NCBI GenBank assembly: GCA_041397305.1
Contig: JAWKWX010000012.1
Span: forward strand, 1-64,000
Direction of reading: 5' to 3'
DNA from: TMP-24 sp041397305
GTDB lineage: Bacteria > Pseudomonadota > Alphaproteobacteria > Rhodobacterales > Rhodobacteraceae
Length of the DNA: 64,000 nucleotides
Part shown: one piece after another, positions 56,866 to 64,000 of the stretch
Position numbering within the stretch: position 1 is the stretch's first letter
Layout of the letters: the number at the start of each line of letters is the position of its first letter
Program-made: the position numbers and the translations under genes
The notes under the pieces: generated by a model
The model's input: only the letters and a program-made list of their open reading frames with translations
Told to the model about the DNA's origin: nothing
Databases searched by the model: none

Positions 56866-57624
56866 TCAGCGGCGCAGCATGCGGAAGCCCGCCGACGCGC
56901 CCCAGCCCGCGACAGCGGCGATGACAAGGGCGAGCAGTCCGTAGGCGGCGGGCTGCTGGCGCGACAGGTTGAAAAGCCAGCGTTCCAGCCCGACCTTGCG
57001 GACGAAGATGGTCTTTTCGTAAAGGTTCACCACCCGCCTGTCGCGCAGCAGGAAGATGCGGGTCTTGTAATTGCCCTCGACGAGATTGGCCGGCAGGTCG
57101 AAATCGGCGCGGAACAGGGTCTGTTCGGTCAGCCGCACCCCATATTGATCCAGCGTATAAAGGTGCTTCGCCTCGCGAAGGCGGATCAGCGCCTCTGTGA
57201 AGGCGGGCGAATCCTGGATCGTCTGCGGGGCGCCCACCGACCGTATGGCGCGCGGAATGGAAATGGCGTGGCGCAGATCCTCGGTGTCCGAGATGATGTC
57301 GGAGAAGGCGCCGGTCGTCGCCACGGCGTAAAAGCTCGGCGCCCGGTCGATCACGACCTTGTCGGTGTTGATCCACAGGCCGAAGACACGGGCTTTGCGC
57401 CGCACCACCTCGGCCTCGCCCGGCCCTTCGAGCGTGATGATCACGTCAAGCGTGCCCGGCGGTACCGGCGCATCGCGCTTCACCGCGCCATAGATCAATA
57501 TGTCGGACCCGTCGAAATTCGCGGTGATGTCGATCCGGTCCTGGCTGAGGCCCGCAACCACGTCCTCTTCGGCGTGAAGCGGGCCTGAGAGGGCCAGAAG
57601 CGCGGCGATGAGCAGGCGCTTCAT
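56866..57624 (-). CDS. TIGR02186-family membrane-anchored protein
   Basis: A 252-residue protein with a signal peptide (MKRLLIAALLALSGPLHAEE) and one C-terminal membrane helix near 225-245 (PAAYGLLALVIAAVAGW). The body shows the TIGR02186 pattern: VVAGLSQDRIDITANFDGSD, VITLEGPGEAEVVRRKARVF and GLWINTDKVVIDRAPSFYAV. These proteins are encoded next to TauE-type exporters in alphaproteobacteria. Here the ATG overlaps the exporter stop (ATGA). They likely form a transport complex; the substrate is unknown. Confidence 0.92.
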   Translation of the reverse strand: MKRLLIAALLALSGPLHAEEDVVAGLSQDRIDITANFDGSDILIYGAVKRDAPVPPGTLDVIITLEGPGEAEVVRRKARVFGLWINTDKVVIDRAPSFYAVATTGAFSDIISDTEDLRHAISIPRAIRSVGAPQTIQDSPAFTEALIRLREAKHLYTLDQYGVRLTEQTLFRADFDLPANLVEGNYKTRIFLLRDRRVVNLYEKTIFVRKVGLERWLFNLSRQQPAAYGLLALVIAAVAGWGASAGFRMLRR

Positions 57625-58535
57625 GCCCGGCTCCCGACGGCGATCGAATAAAGATCGTCGGGCTGCACCAGCAGGTCAAGGGCGAGCTTGCCCGCGACCA
57701 GGAGGACGAGAAGCGCGAGAAGCACGCGCAGATGTTCCGCCCGGAGCCGGAGCGCCAGTTGCGCGCCGATCTGGGCGCCGATCACGCCGCCGAGGATCAG
57801 CATCAGCGCCAGCATCAGATCCACCGACTGGTTGGTCCAGGCATGCATGAAGGTGGTGAAGGCCGCGACGAAGATGATCTGGAAAAGCGAGGTCCCCACG
57901 ACGACCTTGGTCGGCATGCCGAGGATGTAGATCATCGCGGGCACCATGAGGAAGCCGCCGCCCACCCCCATGACCGCCGCCAGAACGCCCACGAAGAAAC
58001 CGACCAGAAGCGGCGGGATCACGCTGATATAAAGGCCCGAGGTGCGGAACTTGAGCTTGAAGGGCAGCTTGTGCACCCACATGTGCTGATGCCGCTTGAT
58101 CGGCGCGGCGCTCTTCGATCGCCTGAGCGCCCGCAGGCTTTCCTGCAGCATCATCGCGCCCACCGTGCCGAGGAACACGACATAGGCAAGCTGCACCGTC
58201 AGGTCGATCTGCCCCAGACGCGAGAGATAGTTGAACACCCAGATGCCGGAGGCCGATCCCGCCATGCCGCCCGCAAGCAGGACCGTGCCCATGCGGATGT
58301 CGACCGTCTTGCGCTTGAGATGCGCAAGCACGCCCGAGACCGAGGAGGCCACCACCTGATTGGCCCCGGTCGCGACAGCGACGGTCGGCGGAATGCCGAT
58401 GAAGAAGAGAAGCGGCGTGATGATGAAGCCGCCGCCGACCCCGAAGAGGCCCGACAGAACACCCACGATGCCGCCGAGCCCGAAGAGCACGAAGGCATTC
58501 ACGGAAACCTCGGCAATCGGCAGATAAAACTGCAT
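57621..58535 (-). CDS. TauE/SafE-family exporter paired with TIGR02186
   Basis: A 304-residue membrane protein with about eight membrane segments and two repeats: FGLGGIVGVLSGLFGVGGGF at the N-terminus and GFFVGVLAAVMGVGGGFLMV near residue 180. The GVGGG loops are typical. A hydrophilic loop of about 30 residues (SLRALRRSKSAAPIKRHQHM) joins the halves. It is first in a two-gene operon with the TIGR02186 gene. Start 58535 after GGCCCCG; a longer frame upstream lacks a membrane start. Substrate (sulfite, sulfate or other anion) unknown. Confidence 0.9.
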   Translation of the reverse strand: MQFYLPIAEVSVNAFVLFGLGGIVGVLSGLFGVGGGFIITPLLFFIGIPPTVAVATGANQVVASSVSGVLAHLKRKTVDIRMGTVLLAGGMAGSASGIWVFNYLSRLGQIDLTVQLAYVVFLGTVGAMMLQESLRALRRSKSAAPIKRHQHMWVHKLPFKLKFRTSGLYISVIPPLLVGFFVGVLAAVMGVGGGFLMVPAMIYILGMPTKVVVGTSLFQIIFVAAFTTFMHAWTNQSVDLMLALMLILGGVIGAQIGAQLALRLRAEHLRVLLALLVLLVAGKLALDLLVQPDDLYSIAVGSRA

Positions 58536-58790
58536 CGGGGCCTGTCGCGGCAGGGGTGAAAGCTTGCTCTCCGTGATGCGGCGAGTTTTCGGGACTGTCA
58601 AAGGCAGATGGACAAAATATCCCGTGATCCGGTCACGTTTTGGGTCAGGATTGCAACAGAGACTCACATTGCCGACCGATTGGCGCGTCCTGTCTCCCCG
58701 CTGCGGCCTTGTCGACGCATGTCGTGCACCCGTCGGTCGTGCCAGCATGTCGACATGGGCCCCCGGTGCGCGCCGCGTCCCGCGCCCGGC

Positions 58791-59759
58791 TCAGCGCTCC
58801 TTCACGTAGGGCTCGCCGCCCGCGCGGGGCGGGATGGCGCGGCCGACGAAACCGGCCAGCACGATGACCGTCAGGATATAGGGCAGGGCGTCCAGTGCGG
58901 CGACCGGCACATCGAATCCGACCGTCCGGGTGATCACGTCGGGCCTGAGCGCCAGTGCCTGAAGGAAGCCGAAGAGCATCGTCGCCCCAAGCGCCGCCCA
59001 GGGCCGCCATTTGGCGAAGATGAGCGCGGCAAGCGCGATATAGCCGCGCCCCGCCGTCATCTCGCGCCCGAAGCCCGCCTGAAGGCCCGCCGACATGTAG
59101 GCGCCCGCGAGGCCGCAGAGGATGCCGGTGATGATCACCGCCGAAAAGCGCAGCCGGACGACCGAAACACCGGCGGTGTCGACAGAGGCCGGGTTTTCGC
59201 CCACCGCGCGCAGGCGAAGCCCGAAACGGGTCCGGAACAGGACCCACCAGGTCAGCGGCACCAGAAGGAAGGCGACATAGACGAGGATCACATGGCCCGA
59301 CAGGACCTTCGCATAGAAGGGGCCGAGAAGCGGGATCGAAGACAGCGCCTCGGCGAAGGGCAGGGTGATCGGATTGAATCGGCCCTCGCCGCTCAGGGGT
59401 GGTGTGCGGCCGCCCTGCTGGAACAGCGCCTGCGCGATCAGGACCGTGATCCCCGAGGCCACGAAATTGAGCGCGACACCGGAAATGAGCTGGTTGCCGC
59501 GGAAGGTGATCGAGGCGACGCCATGAACGAGCGCGAAGCACAGCGACCCGGCGATCCCGGCCAGAAGCCCGATCCAGACCGACCCGGTGATCGCGGCGAC
59601 GGCACCCGTGCACATGGCGGCCATCAGCATCTTGCCTTCCAGCCCGATGTCGAAAATGCCCGCGCGTTCGGAATAGAGCCCGGCGAGGCAGGCCAGCAGA
59701 AGCGGCGTGCCGAAACGGATCGAGGCGCCGAGAATCTGCAGGAGCGTTTCGTAATCCAT
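58791..59759 (-). CDS. Nucleoside-type ABC transporter permease 2
   Basis: A 322-residue permease with about nine hydrophobic segments, of the BPD_transp_2/NupQ-like group: ACLAGLYSERAGIFDIGLEG, GNQLISGVALNFVASGI and RLRAVGENPASVDTAGVSV, the last being the coupling-loop region that contacts the ATPase. The ATG overlaps the stop of the other permease (TGATG). It is the last gene of the four-gene BMP transporter operon on the minus strand. Purine or related nucleosides are the likely substrate group. Confidence 0.92.
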   Translation of the reverse strand: MDYETLLQILGASIRFGTPLLLACLAGLYSERAGIFDIGLEGKMLMAAMCTGAVAAITGSVWIGLLAGIAGSLCFALVHGVASITFRGNQLISGVALNFVASGITVLIAQALFQQGGRTPPLSGEGRFNPITLPFAEALSSIPLLGPFYAKVLSGHVILVYVAFLLVPLTWWVLFRTRFGLRLRAVGENPASVDTAGVSVVRLRFSAVIITGILCGLAGAYMSAGLQAGFGREMTAGRGYIALAALIFAKWRPWAALGATMLFGFLQALALRPDVITRTVGFDVPVAALDALPYILTVIVLAGFVGRAIPPRAGGEPYVKER

Positions 59760-60853
59760 CAGGCCGCCCCCTTCGCCAGGCTCGGGCGGAAGACGAAGCC
59801 CAGCATCATCCGCACCATCTGGTCGAGCGCCCCGGTGAAGAGGATCACCAGACCCTGCACGACTGTCCGGAGTTCGATCGGGATCGAGGTCCAGAGGCCA
59901 AGCTCGGCCCCGCCCTGGAAGAGGAAGCCGAAGAGGATCGCGGCCAGGATCACGCCGACCGGATGGTTCCTGCCCATCAGCGCGACGGCGATGCCGATGA
60001 AGCCCGCGCCTTCGGACGCGTTCTGCAACAGCCGCCCGCTTTCGCCCATCACGTTGTTGATCGCCATCAGGCCCGACAGCCCGCCCGAGATCAGCATGGC
60101 CACCATGATGATCTTGAACGAGGAAATCCCCGCATAGGCCGCCGCCTTTTCCGACTTGCCGAACGCGCGGATCTCGTAGCCAAGCCGCGTGCGCCACAGC
60201 AGGACCCAGACCAGCCAGGCGCAGATCAGAGCGATGAAGAAGGTCACGTTCGCGGGCACCTGCTTGGTGAAAATGAGGCTCAGGCCCGGAATCTCATGCA
60301 AGGTCGGCAGCGCGGTGCCTTCGGGAAAGTTGGCCGAGGCCGGGTCCATCTGGCCCGGCGGGCGCAGCACGTTCACCAGGATATGGATCATCAGGGCCGC
60401 GGCGATATAGTTGAACATGATCGTGGTGATCACGATATGGCTGCCGCGCCTGGCCTGCAGATAGGCCGGGATCGCCGCCCAGGCCGCGCCGAACACGGCC
60501 GCGCCGATCATCGCCACCGGAAGCGCGAGCGTCCAGTGCGGCCAGTTCATCGACAGGCAAACCAGCGCCACGCCAAGCCCGCCCAACTGCGCCTGACCTT
60601 CGCCGCCAATGTTGAAGAGACTGCCGTGAAAGGCGACCGTCACGGCAAGGCCTGTGAAGATGAAGCTCGTCGCGTAATAAAGCGTATAGCCCCAGGCATA
60701 GGGCGAGCCCACGGCACCCTCGACCATGACCGAAAGCGCCTCCTTCGGGCTCTGCCCGATCGCCAGAAGCACGATGGCCGAAAAGATCGCCGCGAGAAGC
60801 AGGCTGATGAGCGGGACGAGCACCACGTCCGCCCAGGTCGGAAGTTTCACCAT
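59759..60853 (-). CDS. Nucleoside-type ABC transporter permease 1
   Basis: A 364-residue permease with ten or so hydrophobic segments, paired with the following permease: LAIGQSPKEALSVMVEGAVG, TGLAVTVAFHGSLFNIGGEG and YEIRAFGKSEKAAAYAGISS (the coupling loop). FNIGGEGQAQLGGLGVAL is typical of the NupP/YufP group. Its stop overlaps the next ATG and its own ATG overlaps the ATPase stop (both TGATG), so the three are coupled. Together they form a type-2 importer with the BMP binding protein. Confidence 0.93.
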   Translation of the reverse strand: MVKLPTWADVVLVPLISLLLAAIFSAIVLLAIGQSPKEALSVMVEGAVGSPYAWGYTLYYATSFIFTGLAVTVAFHGSLFNIGGEGQAQLGGLGVALVCLSMNWPHWTLALPVAMIGAAVFGAAWAAIPAYLQARRGSHIVITTIMFNYIAAALMIHILVNVLRPPGQMDPASANFPEGTALPTLHEIPGLSLIFTKQVPANVTFFIALICAWLVWVLLWRTRLGYEIRAFGKSEKAAAYAGISSFKIIMVAMLISGGLSGLMAINNVMGESGRLLQNASEGAGFIGIAVALMGRNHPVGVILAAILFGFLFQGGAELGLWTSIPIELRTVVQGLVILFTGALDQMVRMMLGFVFRPSLAKGAA

Positions 60854-62418
60854 CAGGCCGCCTCCCCGCTGACGCCCGCCATCAGAAGCCCGAGTTCCCG
60901 TTCGTCGGTCTCGTCGGGCAGCTTCTCGCCCATGATATGGCCGTCGAACATCACCGCGATCCGGTCCGACAGGCTCATGATTTCGTCGAGTTCCACCGAG
61001 ACCAGAAGGATCGCCTTGCCCGCGTCCCTGAGTTCGATGATGCGCTTGTGGATGAACTCGATGGCGCCGATATCGACGCCGCGTGTCGGTTGCCCGACCA
61101 GAAGCACATCCGGATCGCTTTCGATCTCGCGCGCGACCACGATCTTCTGCTGGTTGCCGCCCGAGAAGCTCTTGGCGGGCAGGCTGGCGATCGGCGGGCG
61201 GACATCGAAGGTCTGCATCTTCCTTTCGGTGTCTGCGCGGATCGCCTCATTGTCCATCAGAAGCGCATTCTTCTGGTATTGCGGCGCGTTGTGATAGCCG
61301 AAGGCCACATTCTCCCAGGCCGCGAAATCCATGATCAGGCCCAGCATCTGCCGGTCCTCCGGGATATGGCCCAGCCCCGCCTCGCGTCGTGACCGCCCGT
61401 CGGCGCCGGGGCCGGACAGGGGCAGGTCGGCGCCTTTGAGCGTCACCTTGCCCGTGGCCTTCTGGATGCCGCCAAGGGCCGCCAGAAGTTCGGATTGGCC
61501 ATTGCCCGCGACGCCCGCAATGCCGAGGATCTCGCCCTTGCGGATCTCGAACGACACGCCTTTCAGCCGCTCGACCTTCGCCTCGTCGACGACGCGCAGG
61601 TTCTCGACCTTCAGCACCACCTCGCCCGGCGTGGCGGGGCCCTTCTCGACCTCCAGAAGCACCTTGCGGCCGACCATCAGCTCGGCCAGTTCCTCGGGGC
61701 TCGTCTCGGCGGTCGTCACATGGCCCACCATCGTGCCGCGCCGCATCACGCTGACATTGTCGGTATTCTCGATGATCTCGCGCAGCTTGTGGGTGATGAC
61801 GATGATGGTTTTTCCCTGCTCCTTCAACCCCTTGAGGATGCGGAACAGGTGATCGGCCTCGGACGGCGTCAAAACGCCCGTCGGCTCGTCCAGGATCAGG
61901 ATATCGGCCTGCCGGTACAGCGCCTTGAGAATCTCCACACGCTGCTGATGGCCGACCGACAGGTCCTCGATCAGCGCGTCGGGATCGACGTCCAGCTCAT
62001 ATTCATGTGCCAGATCGGTCAGGACCTTGCGCGCCTTGGCGAGCGAGGTGTTGAGAAGCGGGCCGTCCTCGACGCCAAGGACGACATTTTCGAGGACGGT
62101 GAAATTCTGCACCAGCTTGAAATGCTGGAAGACCATGCCGATGCCCGCGCGGATTGCGGCCTGGCTGTCGGGGATGGCGGTCAGGCGGCCGTCGATCAGG
62201 ATCTCGCCCGCGTCGGCCTTGTAGAAGCCGTAGAGGATCGACATGAGCGTTGATTTGCCCGCGCCATTCTCGCCGATGATCCCGTGGATCGTGCCCTTGG
62301 ACACGACGATCGAAATGTCCTTGTTGGCCTGCACCGGGCCGAAGGCCTTCGAGATGCCGCGCAATTCGATCGCGGGAGCGGCAGTTGCCTGCCGCCCCTC
62401 CTGAACGCCCCCCGTCAT
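60853..62418 (-). CDS. Nucleoside-type ABC transporter ATP-binding protein
   Basis: A 521-residue double ATPase. First domain: Walker A GIIGENGAGKSTLMSIL, signature LSVGHQQRVEILKALY and Walker B ADILILDEPTGVLTPSEADH. Second domain: a degenerate P-loop AGVAGNGQSELLAALGGI, signature FSGGNQQKIVVAREI and Walker B DVLLVGQPTRGVDIGAIEF with Gln in place of the usual Glu. This double form is usual for sugar and nucleoside (YufO/NupO) importers. One domain is likely non-catalytic. Start 62418, 8 bases after the stop of the binding-protein gene. Confidence 0.95.
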   Translation of the reverse strand: MTGGVQEGRQATAAPAIELRGISKAFGPVQANKDISIVVSKGTIHGIIGENGAGKSTLMSILYGFYKADAGEILIDGRLTAIPDSQAAIRAGIGMVFQHFKLVQNFTVLENVVLGVEDGPLLNTSLAKARKVLTDLAHEYELDVDPDALIEDLSVGHQQRVEILKALYRQADILILDEPTGVLTPSEADHLFRILKGLKEQGKTIIVITHKLREIIENTDNVSVMRRGTMVGHVTTAETSPEELAELMVGRKVLLEVEKGPATPGEVVLKVENLRVVDEAKVERLKGVSFEIRKGEILGIAGVAGNGQSELLAALGGIQKATGKVTLKGADLPLSGPGADGRSRREAGLGHIPEDRQMLGLIMDFAAWENVAFGYHNAPQYQKNALLMDNEAIRADTERKMQTFDVRPPIASLPAKSFSGGNQQKIVVAREIESDPDVLLVGQPTRGVDIGAIEFIHKRIIELRDAGKAILLVSVELDEIMSLSDRIAVMFDGHIMGEKLPDETDERELGLLMAGVSGEAA

Positions 62419-62426
62419 CGGTCAGC

Positions 62427-63416
62427 TCACTCGACCGGGCAGGTGTTGTCCGCCATATAGTCGTGGACCGAGATTTCGCCCGCCTTGATCTTCTCGGCGG
62501 CCGCATCCACGGCGGCCTTCATGTCGGCGCTGACGAGCGACGCGTTGTTGTCGTCCAGCGCATAGCCCACGCCATCGGCCTTGAGATCCATGACATTGAC
62601 GCCGGTCTTGAGGTCGGCGCCTTCCTTGAAGGCCTCGTAGACGGCATTGTCGACGCGCTTCAGCATCGAGGTCAGAACCTGGCCCGGATGCAGGTGGTTC
62701 TGGTTGCTGTCCACGCCGATCGACAGGATGCCTTCGTCTGCGGCGGCCTGCAGCACGCCGATGCCGGTGCCGCCGGCGGCGGCATAGATCACGTCCGCAC
62801 CTTGCGATTTCTGTGCCTTGGCAAGCTCGGCGCCCTTCACCGGATCGTTCCAGGCGGCCGGCGTCGTGCCGGTCATGTTCTGGATGACCTTGGCGTCAGG
62901 GTTCACCGCCTTCACCCCCTGCACATAGCCGCAGGCGAATTTGTGGATCAGCGGAATGTCCATGCCGCCGATGAAGCCCACCGTGCCGGTCTTCGAGGCC
63001 ATCGCCGCCATCATGCCGACGAGGTAGGAGCCCTGCTCCTCGGTGAAGACCACCGATTTGACGTTCGGCTGATCGACCACCATGTCGACGATGGCGAACT
63101 TGGTGTCGGGGAAGTCCGGCGCGACCTTGGCCAGCACGTCACCGAAGGCAAAGCCGGTCATGACGACGGGGTTGGCGCCCGCTTCGGCCAGACGGCGCAG
63201 CGCCTGTTCGCGCTGGGCTTCCGACTGCATTTCCAGCTCCTTGAACGTGCCGCCGGTCTCGGCCGCCCAGCGCTGCGCACCGTTGAAGGCCGCTTCGTTG
63301 AACGACTTGTCGAACTTGCCGCCGAGATCGAAGATGATCGCCGGATCGGCAGCGGCGAGGCCCGCGGTCAGTGCAAGCGACGCGGCGGCGCCGAGGAATT
63401 TGTGCATGAGGCTCAT
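62427..63416 (-). CDS. BMP-family nucleoside-binding protein
   Basis: A 329-residue periplasmic binding protein of the BMP (BmpA/PnrA/NupN) family with a signal peptide (MSLMHKFLGAAASLALTAGL, cleavage after LAA). Family blocks: FDLGGKFDKSFNEAAFNGAQ, NPVVMTGFAFGDVLAKVA, SVVFTEEQGSYLVGMMAAM, GFIGGMDIPLIHKFACGYVQ, IYAAAGGTGIGVL and IGVDSNQNHLHPG. First gene of the importer operon, and so in a position to be the most highly expressed. AGGGAGCC precedes ATG 63416. Ligand is probably a purine nucleoside. Confidence 0.95.
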   Translation of the reverse strand: MSLMHKFLGAAASLALTAGLAAADPAIIFDLGGKFDKSFNEAAFNGAQRWAAETGGTFKELEMQSEAQREQALRRLAEAGANPVVMTGFAFGDVLAKVAPDFPDTKFAIVDMVVDQPNVKSVVFTEEQGSYLVGMMAAMASKTGTVGFIGGMDIPLIHKFACGYVQGVKAVNPDAKVIQNMTGTTPAAWNDPVKGAELAKAQKSQGADVIYAAAGGTGIGVLQAAADEGILSIGVDSNQNHLHPGQVLTSMLKRVDNAVYEAFKEGADLKTGVNVMDLKADGVGYALDDNNASLVSADMKAAVDAAAEKIKAGEISVHDYMADNTCPVE

Positions 63417-63545
63417 GTCTGGCTCCCTGAATGAACATCGGTCCAATTGCGGACGGCCCCGCCGGGGCAGGGCGATCTCTGTCGGATCGGACTGATTAGC
63501 GCCGAAGGCTGCGGGGCGGTCAACAGGATTCTCGGGGCTTGACAG

Positions 63546-63577
63546 CAAACGTTGACTAAAAGGTCAAATATGTTTGC
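63546..63577 (-). promoter_or_regulatory. Palindromic operator candidate before the BMP transporter
   Basis: TTGAC-N6-GTCAA (63552-63567) is a perfect inverted repeat with flanking CAAAC/GTTTG arms (63546-63550 and 63572-63576). It lies in the 173-base gap between rimI and the BMP gene, about 130 bases upstream of the start. It is A+T-rich compared with the surroundings. The size and symmetry suit a GntR- or LacI-type repressor responding to purines; no such regulator is encoded in the window. Confidence 0.6.
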
Positions 63578-63589
63578 GCTATCAGTCCC

Positions 63590-64000
63590 CTATGATGTGG
63601 CTGCCGCAAGGTCACATGCCATTACCAAAGCGTCGATGCGGGACGCGCCGTCGGTGAAGTAACCCCGGCGGATGGCGATCTGGGTGAAGCCTGCCGCCCG
63701 GTAGAGCCTGATGGCCGACTCGTTGCCCGCCGCGACTTCCAGGAACAGGCGCTTCGCCGCCCGGTCGCGCGCCATCGCGATCAGGTCCGCCAGCAGCGCC
63801 CGCCCGATACCCCGGCCCTGCGCGTCGGGCCGCACGGCGATGGTCAGCAGTTCCGCCTCACCTGCGGCGGCACGCCCGAGCGCGAAGCCTTCGGGGCGAT
63901 GGGCGAGGAAACAGAGCGGATCGTCGAGAAGCCCCGCGACCTCCGCCGCCGACCAGGGGCGGGGAAAGGTGAAGGCCGCCGCATGGAGCGCGGCAAGCGC
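63590..64000 (-). CDS. rimI: Ribosomal-protein-alanine N-acetyltransferase, partial
   Basis: The last 136 codons of a GNAT acetyltransferase; the start lies beyond position 64000. Visible: FTFPRPWSAAEVAGLLDDPL near the N-terminus, AELLTIAVRPDAQGRGIGRA with the acetyl-CoA-binding RxxGxG/A, FLEVAAGNESAIRLYRAAGF and RRGYFTDGASRIDALVM. This is the RimI pattern, which acetylates ribosomal protein S18 at its N-terminus. An internal ATG (63835) is not the start. tsaB commonly lies upstream of rimI and would be outside the window. Confidence 0.93.
   Translation of the reverse strand, partial: ALAALHAAAFTFPRPWSAAEVAGLLDDPLCFLAHRPEGFALGRAAAGEAELLTIAVRPDAQGRGIGRALLADLIAMARDRAAKRLFLEVAAGNESAIRLYRAAGFTQIAIRRGYFTDGASRIDALVMACDLAAATS

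Overview
This window is a GC-rich chromosomal segment from an alphaproteobacterium, most likely of the family Rhodobacteraceae. The evidence is the gene content and order. TCA-cycle genes (lpd, sucBA, sucD, sucC, mdh, sdhCDAB) lie with ethylmalonyl-CoA pathway genes (mcl2, mch, ecm, ccr), small conserved Rhodobacteraceae proteins sit between them, and the intergenic hairpins are typical of the group. No rRNA, tRNA, CRISPR array, prophage or insertion sequence was found. Almost every base is coding, and most gaps are under 200 bases.

Layout. 1-2100: end of a MeaB-like GTPase gene, then a cobalt-type nitrile hydratase operon (nthA-nthB-activator, minus strand) and a small DUF1127-like gene. 2200-5800: three regulator/target modules (LysR; MarR with a glutathione transferase; ArsR with two dimeric alpha-beta-barrel proteins). 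5820-9020: rpmB with promoter, structured leader and strong terminator, then copper-handling genes (PCu(A)C, a CopZ-like chaperone) and aroQ. 9030-15160: iorA-iorB, a MarR regulator and a cyclase-family hydrolase, divergent from a pirin gene. 15200-26200: one minus-strand cluster, sucC-sucD-sucA-sucB-lpd, interrupted by MAPEG proteins, an NTF2-like protein and several A+T-richer small genes. At least three of these appear frame-broken. 26200-31500: an exported protein, pepT, a methyltransferase, mdh and a TauE/SafE permease. 32000-38650: mcl2, a NnrU-like gene, mch and sdhCDAB with two extra small genes in the sdh operon.

38650-47900: PhzF, BNR-repeat protein, DUF1989, aldo/keto reductase, an SHMT-like enzyme with divergent LysR, and deoD. 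47900-53830: ecm with a downstream helical protein, a PlsC-type acyltransferase, and ccr. 53900-58540: a RecD-like helicase, a stand-alone Lrp/AsnC effector domain, an SDR, and a TIGR02186/TauE pair. 58790-63580: a complete BMP-type nucleoside ABC transporter with a palindromic operator candidate. The window ends inside rimI.

How it fits together. Ccr and Ecm convert crotonyl-CoA towards methylsuccinyl-CoA. Mch and Mcl2 act at the later mesaconyl-/malyl-CoA steps, and the pathway yields glyoxylate, malate and succinyl-CoA. These products enter the TCA enzymes encoded beside them (SucCD, SdhCDAB, Mdh). The strongest regulatory signal is a pair of perfect TGTGATCACA palindromes set exactly 21 bp apart. 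It occurs once before sucC and once before sdhC, with the same geometry, and suggests a shared TCA-cycle regulator.
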